DNA of 64,000 nt from Gymnorhina tibicen (lineage: Eukaryota > Chordata > Aves > Passeriformes > Artamidae). The stretch spans positions 220,978 to 284,977 of the forward strand of contig VXAZ01001843.1 in NCBI GenBank assembly GCA_013399875.1, read 5' to 3'. The notes beneath the pieces were generated by a model that had not been told where the DNA came from, did not search any database, and saw only the letters and a list, made by a program, of their open reading frames with translations. The translations under genes were made by a program, and so were the position numbers. This document shows positions 12,601 through 23,559 of this stretch, piece after piece (the first letter of the stretch is position 1; each line of letters begins with the position of its first letter).

Positions 12601-15600
12601 TGACTTCACATGGGTGTCCAGCTGTCCCTTGAGGCCCAGGCTGAGTTCACCTAAGATATCACCCTGTTTCTGGACTCACCTGTTCTTCCATTAGCTGCCA
12701 AGGGGACAGGGAACATCTGCACCTCCAGCTGCTCAGGTGAACGGGGCATAGCTGGCCACAGCCGCACACAGTCAGCGCCCCTCCGACAGCCCTTTTCTTG
12801 TTCCCGTGCCTGGCACAGTGATGGCGCTACAAGGGCATGGCAAGGAAGAGGGTTTGCCAGCAAGAAGCATTTCTGCTTGGCACGGTCCCCGGTGCAGCCT
12901 CACACCGGGACCCCTTTGCTCCTGTAAAATCTGTGGCCTCGGGGCGTCGTCGCGGCTAGCGGGAACATCCAAGGTGACATCCGACCATCAGCAGGGATAA
13001 GGGGAAGGTCCCCTTCCTCGCTGCCCGTCTCTGGGCACCTTGACCTGCCTGGTGACCCTCTGCCTCTGTCCCTGCAGATGACTACACCAGTATCTCCAAC
13101 AAGCCGTGTGACCTCCAGTGCACCACCCGGAGTGGAGAGAGGCAGCTGATGGCCCGAGCACAGGATGGCACCTCCTGCAAGGACAGGACCTATCAAGGGG
13201 TCTGCATCAATGGGAAGTGTGAGGTGAGGCTCTGGGAGGAAGCAGTAGAGAAACTGTGATTGTAATTGCATGGCTGGACCTCCAAAGGTCATCGCAAAGC
13301 CACGGGGTCCCAGCAGGGAATTGAAACAGAGGCCTTGCGTTGGATTCATTCCTTACAACCCCCCAGAACCTCCCCAAACAGCACAGTAGCATTTCCTGGG
13401 AAAGGCCCTGCCCCGTGGAGATAAGCTGGCCCCAGGAAACCCTCTCTTGTTTTGTCCTTTGCAGCCAGTGGGGTGCGATGGGAGCCTGTACTCGCCCCGG
13501 ACGATGGACAGATGCAGGGTGTGTGGAGGGGACGGCAGCACTTGCCACCGTGTCTCGGGCAGCTTCCGAAAGGCAATCTCACAGATAGGTACTCCCTGCT
13601 ACCAGTCTGGAGACTTCACCTGCTACTTCTTACCACCAGCTGGCATGGAGGGGGACTGGCTTGAACGTGGGTAGGAGCTTTCCCAGCTGCTCAGTGGGAA
13701 GAGTTGAGGAGTGCCACCACCCCTGCTTAAACGCCTGTGTTTTGTCCTTCTCACTTAATCATCAGAGGAGATTGGTGTGGTGTGCTCCATATTAGGCTGG
13801 TAAGGTTTTCCTTCACCTCTTTACAATAGGAAGCAGCTGGGGATCTATTTGTTCCTATTGATTTTGGCATCTCGCCCACCTCAGATAATGTGAAGAGATC
13901 AATGAATCTTCTTTTCTTTGTGCTACGTGTTCACTTGAAACTTAAGCTGCAATGAGGGTCACAGCATTTGTTTCAGCCTGCACTTAATCTCCTGCTTTCC
14001 CCAGTCCTGTGGCTGGCACAGCTGAGGGACAGTCCCCTCTGAAATCAGGCTGCAGCCTGACGGCCCAGTCCTCCAACCACAGGAGGGGTGCACTGTGGTA
14101 TGCTCATTAGCAGTTAATTAACTGTGGCTTGAGGATGTTTCGGAACAACATTTCACACTGTCGTTGTTTCACTAGGTTGCCTCGCCCCCTGCAAACACCA
14201 GACTAGAAGAGCACTCGGGCCCATTTCCAGGGCAGGGGTAATGGTGCTACCCCCTGTAGCAGTGTGGGTACAGTTCTGGCCTCCCATTCCAGCCCCCATA
14301 ATATCTTACAGAACAGACAAGACCTGCGTTTCCAGCAGGAAAGACAAACTGCCAAACCACGCAACTTTAAGAGCCTCTTATTTCCTCTCCCTTTAAAGGT
14401 CAATTTTTATGTTACTCCCAAGACAAATCCCATGGAGTCAGGAGCTGAGGGGACCTATGGTCTTTTTCCACCCTCTGTTCATCATCAGCCCTGATCGCTA
14501 CTAAGCTTTTTTTCTGTGCTCTTGCCAGAAAGAGTGTGAAAGCACATTCATCCACACCCCCAAAGCCAGACTGTTTCACTGTGCAGTTCCTTCCCAACTC
14601 CAAACCCAGCAGGGCTCAGACTGACGTCTGTAGTGGTGATCTGTAACGGGATTTCAGAGATCTGGGATGAGAGCTCACAGACTGGTGCAACATGCATTTG
14701 GGTCCTTGGCACCCAGCTCCTGAAGGGCAGCGCTGCTTCCCTACAAACACACTCGTCCCACGAGCTGCTTTTCCCACCCAGACCTTTTTATTCTGTCCTC
14801 GGGGTCTCCTCACGCTCTGTTCTGCTCCTCAGGTTACGTGTTCATCACCAACATCCCTGCCGGTGCCACGGACATCCTCATCATTGAGCGCAGGAGAACA
14901 GAAAACATCCTGGGTGAGCAGAGGAGCCGGCTGGGTGTGGAGACCCCAGCTCAGCTGCCTGGGGGGTGGGAGGAGGCTCTGTGCACTCCCACCCATGCTG
15001 GGAGAGACCTGCTGGGAGCGTTTCCTCCAGGGTAGCACGGGGGTGCTTCACCTCTCCGAAAACCAAGGCTGCCACATCTCCAGTGGCAGGACACGTGTTT
15101 GGAACCCAAGTTCGCTGTGGGCAGGGCCTGGGGTTCTGTGTCTGCTGGGCTTTTCTCATTTGTGGGCTCTTTGCTGTCCTCGGTGCCAGAGTCCCGCAGA
15201 ATGTCCCGTTTGTCTGTTTTCTCTCTCTCTGAAGCACTGGCAGACGAATACGGGCATTTCTTCTTCAACGGCAACTCCGCCATTGACAACCCTCAGAACT
15301 TCAGGGTAGCTGGCACCGTCTTCAAGTACCGGCGGCCCTCGAGCCTGAACTCGGACGGGCTGGAGTATATCATAGCCCACGGGCCCACTAACCAGTCTCT
15401 GAACGCCATGGTACGTCAGGAGCCGGTTTCAGGGTTTCCTGGCTTGCCTGCCCCCCTCAGATAACGGGAATATCACCCGGTTCCTGAGCCAGACCTGCGG
15501 GCGGGCTGAGGAAGCCGGACGGGCGGGGGGAGGGGGCTTTCCTTTTGGATTTGTGAGGACGCTGTCTTCTCTTAACAACCACCACTGAATGGACGTGGCT

Positions 15601-18600
15601 AGAAAAGGCCTTTGGGAAAGCCAAACCCTCGAAACAGCAGCAGTTTTGTTTTCTTCCCCCCCGTTTCCCGCAGTACTATAACTTCAACGGGAAAATGCCT
15701 CACGTAACCTACGACTACACCGTCCCGCGGGCACCGCCCCTCCGAACGGCCGCCCCCGCTCTCGCCAGGCCCCTCCACCACCGCCTACCAGAGACCGGCC
15801 AGAGCCACCCCGTCCCGGCCAACTCCAGAGCTGCCCAGGACTTCAACGCCACGTGGCTCTCCCTGTCGCCGGGCGACACCAGCGAACAGCTTCCTCTAAG
15901 AGAAGGGCGAGAGGATTTAGACTTTGGTCCCCCGCACTTCTTCCGGACCAACTCTACCAGCCAGAGCCGGGATTGGGGCTGGGAACAAAGCGAAGAGAAG
16001 GAGAAGTATGACTTTCAGATCAGACAGGTCTACCATGCAAACACAGCAGGAGAGGAAGAGGAGGAGGAAGCAGCGGCAGTTGGTGGAGAAACAGGGTTGG
16101 GTTGGTTGCTTTGCTCTTCCTTCTCCTGTTTTATTGACTGAAAGCAGACGTTCCACAGCGGTCATCTTGGAATCTAGGGTGGCTTTAGCATCGGGGTGGG
16201 CAGGAGGGAAGGATGGATAAGAGTGGGTGGAGGCTGTCAGGGAGCAGCCAGGGCCAGTAGCTCTGTGCGGGAAGGGGAGGCTGGGGGAAGGCGGCCACAG
16301 TCCGGGTTAGGCAGGGCACTCCCTGCGTGCCTGAGCTCGGCAGGCAGGGCAGTGACAGCAGCCCAGTGATCATCAGGGGACAGCAAGGGGACAGGTCACA
16401 TCCGAGATCCATCCGGCAGAGCCAAACAACAGTTCAGGAACAAAGTACGCCTGTAATGTTGTACAGCCCGGGACTGAAGGCCCAGGCTGGAGCCTAAATG
16501 GGGCTCCAGAGCAGTGGGCAGACAGAGTGAGGGGTTGGTCAGGATAATTAAAGCCTGGTCGATGCTCCCTGGTAGAAATTTATGATTTTTAGGCTGAACG
16601 CTGCATGTTTTTTGCCTTGTCAAATGCCACACGCTGAAGCACAAGCCATCCGGTATAGTTAAAGCATTCCTGCACTTTCCTTCCAGCTCTCAGGTTCAAC
16701 CAAATCTCCATCAGCACGGCTGTGCCCTACAGCATGAGGAGGCCCGAGCTGCCCGAGCACAGCCGTGTGACGCCCTCCAGGCTCCGGCTCTTCAGGCGCC
16801 TCTGTCACCGAGACCCTCACAACGCCGCCTTCTGCAGGGAGCTGCAGCCCCCGGCAGCCGGGCTGGCCCCCAGGAACTCCACGGCCGGGCTCTGGGCCGG
16901 GGCAGCTGCCCGCTGGCCACAGGGCCTCCACAGAGCCCTGGCTCGCAAGAACTCGCTGGAGGACCCTAAGGCGGAGACGCTTGCCGGGAGTCGGGGAGAA
17001 GCGGCCAACTCCAGCACGACGGCAGCGCCCGTGGAGAGCCCCGTGCCAGGGGCCGGGCCGGGCGCGGACGGCAGCCAGGCAGAGCCTCTGCGAGCCCCCG
17101 GCACGGAAAGGTGGCCCCTGATGTCCTGGGCAAAGCAGAACGTGGTTGGCTGGGGAGGGAGGGCCGAGGCCGTCCTCTGCGAGCCTCCCTGCTGCCCTGG
17201 ATGGCCCCGTGCACCGGTGTCCGTCCGTGGCAGCTGCTGTAGGTGCTTCCTCCAAAGGCTGATTGTCACAGCTGGCCTGACACGGGGCTCCTGGAGCGTG
17301 TTTCAGGATCCACTTAAATGGGTGCTGAAGGACCTGCGGGGCCAGCGCTGGCGTGGCTGTAAAGAAGGCCAGGAGTCCACAGCATGTCACAGATACACGT
17401 TTACCATCACATCACACCCCTCCTCTCCCATTCCTCTGGGCACATAAGCTTCTGAGCCTTCTGCAAACATTTGGCAGGAGACTGAGGACCAGCTTTTAAA
17501 CATTTCTGGCAACCCACATATGAACTCTCCCCACCACATTCTATGATGTGAGAGGGACCTTGCTTGAGCTGCCCTTTCCAACCCAAATCATGCCTCGGGA
17601 TGAGGTACGAGCTGAGGCTGAAGGCACCCAGGTGGCTGGCAAACCGTGATGTACATAAGACCCACTATGAAGGATGCTTCCTCCTTGCTAGTTGAATTCG
17701 GGAGGTGGATCAAGGCTTTACAGTCTCTGTTCCATCAGTGGTCTGCCTTGACCAAGGTGGGGGAAATGGAAAGCAGAAACACTGGCTTTCTTCCCGTCTT
17801 CAAAGACAGCAAGGAGGAATTTCCCTGTGTGTCATGTTTGCAGCAATTCTTTTCATCTTTAGCTCACACCACCTCCTCTTTCCACAGCAACAAGTTTGAT
17901 GTGAGCCCCATGGGCCACGATGACATCAGCTTGGCTGACATGTACCGGTGGAAAGTCTCAGCTTATGCCCCCTGCAGCTCCACCTGCACTTCAGGTAGGT
18001 TTGGCTTCAGGTGACTGATCGCACGAGGTCCTTTTGGGAGGGAGAGAATCCCGGTGTTCTTTATGTGACAGGGCGAGTTTCAGGCGCAGTGAGCGCTCCA
18101 GTTGTTTAATGCTGGTGGGAGGAGGCTGTTGGATCTGGTGGAGCACGGCTGAGGGTGCTGCTGGCCCAGCAGGTATCAGCACCTCCTACGCGATGTGCGT
18201 GCGCTACGACGGAGCGGAGGTGGAGGAATCCTACTGCGATGCCCTGACCCGGCCGGAGCCCACTCACGAGTTTTGCACGGGGAGAGACTGCCAGCCCAGG
18301 TGAGTGGAAGTGACATCAGCTGCCCACAGGGAGATGCCTTTCTAAGGATCATTTTCTGCTCAAGGCATACGGCCATTTTTGGGCTGGAAGGTACGCTTAA
18401 ACTAAGGAGTCCTCGTACCCCCTTGTAAGCAGAAAGAGGGAAAGAATTTGGGACCTAAACTGCCTGCTAAGGGCGAAGCTGGTTTTGAGGCCAGCCCCGC
18501 ATTTACACAGACCTGTGTGCGGCGAGCAGCAGCAGCTGCTGGGTGAGGGAGCCCCGGGCGTGCAGGCACACGCTGCCCCTCGTGCCCCCTCACCCGGGCG

Positions 18601-21600
18601 TTCCTCTGTGCTCTCTCTGCCCGCGGAGGTGGGAGACCAGCCGGTGGAGCGAGTGCTCCCGCACCTGCGGCGAGGGCTCCCAGTACCGCACCGTGCGCTG
18701 CTGGAAGATGCTGGCGCCCGGCTTCGACAGCTCCGTCTACGACGACCTCTGCGAGGCAGCGGGGCTGGCCAGGCCCATGGAGAGGAAAGCCTGCAAGAAC
18801 AAGGCCTGTGGGCCCCAGTGGGAGCTCTCCGAGTGGTCCGAGGTAGGCTTTGCTCCCAGGGCTGGGGTGGGGCCTGGAGGAAGGGGGCTGGCAGATGTTG
18901 GGTGCTGAGGAAGCCCCTGGCCAAACAAGGGGTGCCTTTGTCTGCGGCTCCCCTGTTCTGGCACTGCTCAGCGGACAAGGGCCATTGCAAAACATTTTTT
19001 CTAAGGTCACTTCTCAAGCAGGACGTTGACCAATTGAAAAGCCCTGCCAGCAAGAAGCTCCCTCTTCTAGAGGATCCAAACTGAGGGCCAACTGGGATAC
19101 AGTACCGTGGAGATACAGAAAAACTAAAAGCCCCTTGCAGTCCCTTTGACTGACCTCCCGTAGCCTGCTTGGGTTGTGGCTCAGTGACTCTGAGCAGCAG
19201 TTCGGGCACCAGCGCATTGATGCGCAGGAGCTCTAGGTCCCGAAGCGAATGCACAGCAAAGATAGGGACAGACACACCTTTCTCCGTCCCCGCTGGGGCC
19301 CTTCCCCTCTCTCCTGGAGCAGCAGGGGGAAAACGGGAGGCGGCACAGCTGCTCCCCCCGAGCCCCGGGCTGACTCCGCGTGGCCCTAAGCGTGCTCGGC
19401 GCGGTGCGGCACGCCGGGGACGATGAAGCGGGAGGTGCGCTGCTCTGTGGAGGCCGCCCTGTGCGACGAGTCCCGCAAGCCCAGCAGCGAGCAGGCGTGC
19501 ACGGGCCCCCCCTGCGACCGCCGCTGGACCGCCTCCGACTGGGGCCCCGTGAGTCCGGGCACCGCCGCGCCTCTTGCGCCCAGCGCGGGGCTGGAGGGTG
19601 GGAGCAGCGGGGCGGACGTGCTGCAGCTCTCTTTCGGCTCTCTTCTGGCAGAGGCCAAGCTAAAGAAACTAAGATAACCTCTGGTTTTGCCTCTCCTCGC
19701 TGTAAATCTCGGTTAACTCTGAGCTGAGCTCCGTTCAGTTATCTGGGAAGCTCAGGGCATCTGGAGAATGGAAACCCCTGACCAAACCAACCTCTAAAGC
19801 CCCTCGGCATCCAGTGCCACAGCCCCGGTGTCAGGGCTGGACTCGGCTCTCCTGGCACCACCAACCTGACCTCTCCAGCTCCCTGCTTTCTGACGTGTCT
19901 AAATGCCTTTTGCTCTCCAAGTGCTCAGGTTCGTGTGGCGAGGGGCGCATGAGCCGCTTCATCGCGTGCCGCAACCTGGAGGGCAAGGTGATCTCCAGCT
20001 CGCAGTGTGACCCAGCCACCAAGCCCCTGGCTGTCCACCCCTGCGGAGACAAGAACTGCCCTGCACACTGGGTGGAGCAGGAGTGGGACCAGGTAAAGCC
20101 AAGCCCAGCCCTGTGTCCTCAGGCCTCTTTTCCACCCCATATCCCACCCAGGATGTGGTGGGAGCTTGGTTCCCTTGGCAGAGCACAGTTGTACAGCGTA
20201 ACCTCCGGACACGGATCTGTATCCTTGTCCCAGCTGCTTTGAGAGAGAGGGAGGGAGCACTGAATATCCCAGCTTGTCCCTGCCGTACCCCATAGAACAC
20301 CGCAAAGTTTGTGGGGTTTGCTGCCTTCCCAGGGAGCCCCACCGGAGGGCAGCACTGCCCTAAGGAATCTGCTCTCCCACCTGGCAGCTGCAGACTCCTC
20401 AGCAGAGCCCTGTTCGCTCACCCCCACAGAGGACACGAGTTTCCCTGCCACTAAAGAAAGCCTGAACAAAACCAGCTTCATCTCTGATAAGTAACAGCTG
20501 GAGGTAAACCTGAACCACAGCCCATATCCCATATCCCTGAAAATCACCATACCATACCAGACCGTAACTGGTCACTTGCTTTAGGGATTCCAGTCCAGTG
20601 AACGCGGTCCAGGTGCTCTGTTCCAGCCAACAGTCTCTGCACATCTCTTTACTCTCTTTCTGTTGCTCGAGGCCTAAAGACATCGGGCTTCCCCATACAA
20701 GCTGATCCAAACCCCAGAGTATCCAAAGAAACACACTGAGTCAGTTGCGAGGCTTGGGCTTTTCCTTTGAAGTCTTGAGCAAAACAGGGATCCATACAGC
20801 ACTAAGGAAGAAGGTTTCTAGGAAATAAGAGAAGCAGCCAAACCCTCTTCCCTCCAGTCGTGGCTAAGCCTCTGTTCTCACTTTGCTCCCTTTATAGCTG
20901 CTGACTGCATTCAGCTGAGTCTCCTCCAGCACCAGTAACAAGCACTGACTGGTTAAACCTGGCAGCTCCGTAACCCTCCCCTGCTCTGGCCCTCCGTGTG
21001 GGTCACACATAGGCCTGAAGTGCCATTTTCAGCTGTGAGCCGGCTGTGAAACTCATCAGAGCTCTTGAAAGACCAGCTGAGCTCCCCACCTTTGCCTGTG
21101 CCAGCTTCTTTGCTGTGTTCTCTCAGCTGATGAGCTCTGAGTTCTCAGGATGACTAAGGGCGGATGCAAGCCAGTTGTGCTGGCCCTGCTGTGGTGAAAA
21201 AGGACTCCAAGCAGTGAAATCTCAAACTGGCAACTGCCTCCATGGGCGTCAGGGAGCAGATCCTGCCTCCTGCTGCTTCTCCTGGTGGTGTGCCGAGGGT
21301 GAAAGCCCTCCCAGCTGAGCCTGCATAGCTCTGGGCTCAGCAGTGCTTGTCTGTGCACATCACCTGCACTGCACCACTTTGGTCCCCTTGGGCCCACACA
21401 AAGCTTGGCAGTACTCCAGGATGTAGATTGCTACATGCATATGCTATGTGGTTTTTCAGAACATAGATATGGGTATAAAGTAAGACAGAAACAGCCTCCT
21501 GTAGTCTTACCTTGGCTGCTCCAGCCGCCCTGGGGTAGCTGCTCTCGAGGCCAGCCAAGGTGAACTCAGCTGAACACTAATTACCAGCATCCGTCCCTGC

Positions 21601-22957
21601 TCCCGTGGCTGGGCAGCACTTCCCTCTGCTAGACTGGTGTCAGCACGGGCATCCAGCCTTCCCTCTGAGCAGAATGCCCTCTTGCCTGGAGCTGGAGCAC
21701 CATGCGTCAGCAGGCTGCTCTGTTCCCCCTCAGTGCGACGCCAGCTGCGGGCGCGGGACGAGGACGCGGCTGGTGCTGTGTGCGGGGCTGGAGAACGGGC
21801 TGTACAGGGAGTACCCCGAGAAGCGCTGCCAGGCCTCCCCAAAACCCGAGCAACAAGCTGCCTGCTTCAGGAGGCCATGTTCAACGTGGTTCACCACCTC
21901 CTGGTCCCAGGTAGGGCTGGGGGTGGTGGGCGAGGGGCAGGGCAGGCCTCGGAGCCCTGCTTGGTGCGGCAGGACCTGCACCGAGGCTCTCTGGCAGCCT
22001 GCTCTGCCAAGGATCTGCTGGGTCTGGATGGGAACCCGAGTTCTGCTCCTCTGCACAACAGGCAGCAGAGACTGGCACACGCAGGCTGGAGAGAATCTCG
22101 GAGCATGGGGGTTATTGCCTCAAGAGAGAGCACGCACCACGCTCCAGGCATGCGGGGTACAGCCGTGTCTCCCCCTCTGCCACAAGTCCATGTTTCGTCT
22201 GTCCCTCTTTCCCTTGATGGGAACCGGCGAGCATTTAGGGAATGGGAAGACAGGGGAGCTGGGTCTGGCTTATAGCAGCCATTTTCTGAGTTTTCTGTCA
22301 CAGCATCAACGCTCCAAACAAAAATAGTTCTGAGCCGCAATAAAGACATGAAAAGCAAACTCTCCCTTGCTCTATCCCAACCCCAACTCAGGGATGCTTT
22401 CCTCCAGCAAAAAAAGGGAGAGTACATTTGAGATCAGTGTGGTATTTGACCACCAACCTCCTCAAGAACAATCTCCAAAGCAAGGATTGGGAGACCTCAG
22501 TAGAGCAAAGAACTTGGGAGCTATAGAAAAACAGAAAACGCCTCTGACGCTCTCTTTCCTGTTGCCTGACCCCGACAGTGCAGCAAGACGTGCGGTGCTG
22601 GCGTGCGGCTGCGGGAGGTGAAGTGCTACCAGGGGGAAGCGCTGGCTCAGGGCTGTGACCCCGCTGCCAAACCAGAGGCCAGGCAGACGTGCCAGCTCCA
22701 GCCGTGCCCCACAGGGGCACCAGGTACGTCCGGGAGGGCAGGGAGGTGGGGGAGCCCTTGGCTTTGCCCATGACCATGTCTGTGCTGGGGAAGCACATCT
22801 CCTTTTTAACCCCTCCTGTGTGTGCTGCTGCTCCCCAGAAGACGCCTGCGAGGACAAAGCGACGGCCAACTGCGTGCTGGTGCTGAAGGTGAAGCTGTGC
22901 TCTCACTGGTACTACAGGAAGGCCTGCTGCTGGTCCTGTCGGCTCAAGGCACCCTGA
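9461..22957 (+). CDS. ADAMTSL2-like secreted glycoprotein (17 coding exons, 5' end incomplete)
   Basis: Exons: 9461-9603, 11758-11833, 12343-12445, 13078-13223, 13465-13588, 14833-14913, 15235-15410, 15674-16082, 16687-17110, 17888-17994, 18173-18299, 18629-18842, about 19393-19548, 19922-20092, 21734-21910, 22579-22723, 22839-22957; about 965 residues without the signal peptide (human ADAMTSL2 has 951). All junctions are GT-AG and in phase except the 19390 acceptor. Layout: TSR1 ([17 protein letters not shown]), cysteine-rich region ([21 protein letters not shown]), spacer ([27 protein letters not shown]), glycosylated linker, six more TSRs and PLAC. No metalloprotease domain, as in ADAMTSL proteins. 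ADAMTSL2 acts in extracellular matrix, binding fibrillin and LTBP and modulating TGF-beta; the same role here is inference. It lies next to FAM163A rather than FAM163B, so I read it as an ADAMTSL2 paralogue. Linker exon ends (16082, 17110) are the least certain. Confidence 0.9.
11758..11833 (+). CDS. Exon: end of TSR1
   Basis: Acceptor CCTTGCAG, donor CAG|GTGAGA. Begins by completing the split Arg codon; encodes [17 protein letters not shown], with an N-glycosylation sequon. Ends phase 0. Confidence 0.9.
12343..12445 (+). CDS. Exon: start of cysteine-rich region
   Basis: Acceptor CCCTCCGTAG, donor CCAG|GTGGGT. Encodes [20 protein letters not shown], matching the CVSFN...WKPLYPDD block of ADAMTSL2. 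Ends phase 1. Confidence 0.9.
13078..13223 (+). CDS. Exon: cysteine-rich region
   Basis: Acceptor TCCCTGCAG, donor GAG|GTGAGG. Encodes [17 protein letters not shown] followed by [13 protein letters not shown] and GVCINGKCE, all ADAMTSL2 landmarks. Ends phase 0. Confidence 0.94.
13465..13588 (+). CDS. Exon: cysteine-rich region to spacer
   Basis: Acceptor CCTTTGCAG, donor ATAG|GTACTC. Encodes [20 protein letters not shown] then GGDGSTC. Ends phase 1. Confidence 0.93.
14833..14913 (+). CDS. Exon: spacer
   Basis: Acceptor TGCTCCTCAG, donor CTGG|GTGAGC. Encodes [20 protein letters not shown], the start of the ADAMTS spacer fold. Ends phase 1. Confidence 0.93.
15235..15410 (+). CDS. Exon: spacer
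   Basis: Acceptor CTCTCTGAAG, donor ATG|GTACGT. Encodes [18 protein letters not shown], then GTVFKYRRP and [17 protein letters not shown]. Strongly ADAMTSL2-like. Ends phase 0. Confidence 0.94.
15674..16082 (+). CDS. Exon: end of spacer and divergent linker
   Basis: Acceptor TTCCCGCAG. Starts [17 protein letters not shown], the end of the spacer, then passes into a Pro/Ala/His-rich, later acidic linker with sequons FNATW and TNSTS and a Glu run. The donor G|GTGGAG at 16083 is chosen only because it gives the required phase 1; a weaker phase-2 donor lies at about 16098. After the spacer the sequence has little similarity to human ADAMTSL2. Confidence 0.75.
16687..17110 (+). CDS. Exon: divergent linker
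   Basis: Acceptor CTTTCCTTCCAG. Encodes [19 protein letters not shown], a cysteine pair (RLCHRDP...FCREL) and a long Ala/Pro/Gly-rich segment with sequons (RNSTAG, ANSSTT). The donor AAAG|GTGGCC at 17111 is in the required phase 2 but weak; GTAG|GTGCTT at about 17238 is the alternative. No domain recognised. Confidence 0.65.
17888..17994 (+). CDS. Exon: start of TSR2
   Basis: Acceptor CTTTCCACAG, donor TCAG|GTAGGT. Encodes [20 protein letters not shown], matching ADAMTSL2 ADMYRWKLSSHEPCSATC. CSSTC fits the O-fucosylation pattern. Ends phase 1. Confidence 0.92.
18173..18299 (+). CDS. Exon: rest of TSR2
   Basis: Acceptor GGCCCAGCAG, donor CCAG|GTGAGT. Encodes [20 protein letters not shown], then [20 protein letters not shown]; nearly identical to ADAMTSL2 over this stretch. 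Ends phase 2. Confidence 0.94.
18629..18842 (+). CDS. Exon: TSR3 and start of TSR4
   Basis: Acceptor CCGCGGAG, donor GAG|GTAGGC. Encodes [38 protein letters not shown] and WELSEWSE. Ends phase 0, as expected for the conserved TSR intron position just before the next cysteine. Confidence 0.93.
19393..19548 (+). CDS. Exon: TSR4 and start of TSR5 (5' splice boundary anomalous)
   Basis: Coding sense starts at TGC (19393) with [17 protein letters not shown] and continues to [17 protein letters not shown], colinear with ADAMTSL2 TSR4; donor CCC|GTGAGT. The nearest AG is 19389-19390, leaving two extra bases (CG) before TGC, so canonical splicing would shift the frame. An in-frame TAA lies just upstream. 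TSR4 has CSARC, lacking the Ser/Thr needed for O-fucosylation; human TSR4 (CTAKC) lacks it too. Confidence 0.85.
19922..20092 (+). CDS. Exon: TSR5 and start of TSR6
   Basis: Acceptor GCTCTCCAAG, donor CAG|GTAAAG. Encodes [16 protein letters not shown], then [17 protein letters not shown] and WDQ; ADAMTSL2 has [17 protein letters not shown]. Phase 0 on both sides. Confidence 0.95.
21734..21910 (+). CDS. Exon: TSR6 and start of TSR7
   Basis: Acceptor TCCCCCTCAG, donor CAG|GTAGGG. Encodes [16 protein letters not shown], then ACFRRPC and WFTTSWSQ. Phase 0 on both sides. Confidence 0.94.
22579..22723 (+). CDS. Exon: TSR7
   Basis: Acceptor CCCCGACAG, donor CCAG|GTACGT. Encodes [19 protein letters not shown], then CDPAAKP and CQLQPCPTG. 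Ends phase 1. Confidence 0.94.
22839..22957 (+). CDS. Last exon: PLAC module and stop
   Basis: Acceptor GCTCCCCAG. Encodes the six-cysteine PLAC module: DACED...[24 protein letters not shown], ending at TGA 22955-22957. Length and end match ADAMTSL2. Confidence 0.95.
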
Positions 22958-23380
22958 GTGCTGCCAGACCGTACCTCCCTCCCAAGTTCAGGTGCAGCAG
23001 CCCCTTGGAGCCAGACTTTCCACTTGAAGCCACCCCACCTGGCTTGGCTGTGGAGCCAGTCCCTGTAGAGCAGCCTGCTCAGCGAGGAAGGATTCCTACG
23101 ACTTATCATCACTGTTCCCTCTCCACCAAGAGGGTTTTACACGAGACAAACCGTCAGTGCCTAGAAAGCTACTGAGGAGTGAGGTGGGAGAGCCTGTCCC
23201 TGCTGTCACCGTCTCTGAGGGCGCTGGCTGGAGGCGGTGGGGCGCTGAGGCCAGCCCGCGGCAGGGCAGGGACGGCAGCATCCCTCTGCTCTGCCCTGCA
23301 GGCTTCCTACGGCAAGGGCAACTGCCAAAACACACCGAAAAATTGTGTCACAATAAAGAGATAAACTATAAAACCGTGGA
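22958..23380 (+). terminator. 3' UTR and poly(A) signal of the ADAMTS-like gene
   Basis: About 400 bases after the stop codon a canonical AATAAA occurs at 23352-23357, giving a predicted 3' end near 23375. No earlier AATAAA lies in the UTR. Confidence 0.75.
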
Positions 23381-23559
23381 TTTGGGATGCGTGTGCCTAG
23401 GTCAGAGCCAAGGGGGGAGCAGGGGACACGAGAGGAGCAAAAGCAGGAGCAGGAAGGGTGGGGAGGAAAAATCCTTGCACCAGTAGAGCTTCCAGGCAGC
23501 ACTGGATAAAGCCCTTTTGGTGCTGCCTGCCAAAAGAACAGAAACCACTCCTGGTTTGT

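Noticed and set aside
17111..17447. Continuation of the linker exon ([10 protein letters not shown]...) as coding
   Set aside because: The frame stays open but composition changes, and the in-phase donor at 17111 avoids it; retained only as the alternative ending near 17238.
17530..17600. CR1 remnant (CCCTTTCCAACCCAAATCAT)
   Set aside because: Only about 25 bases resemble the CR1 tail and the flanks do not fit; too short to call.
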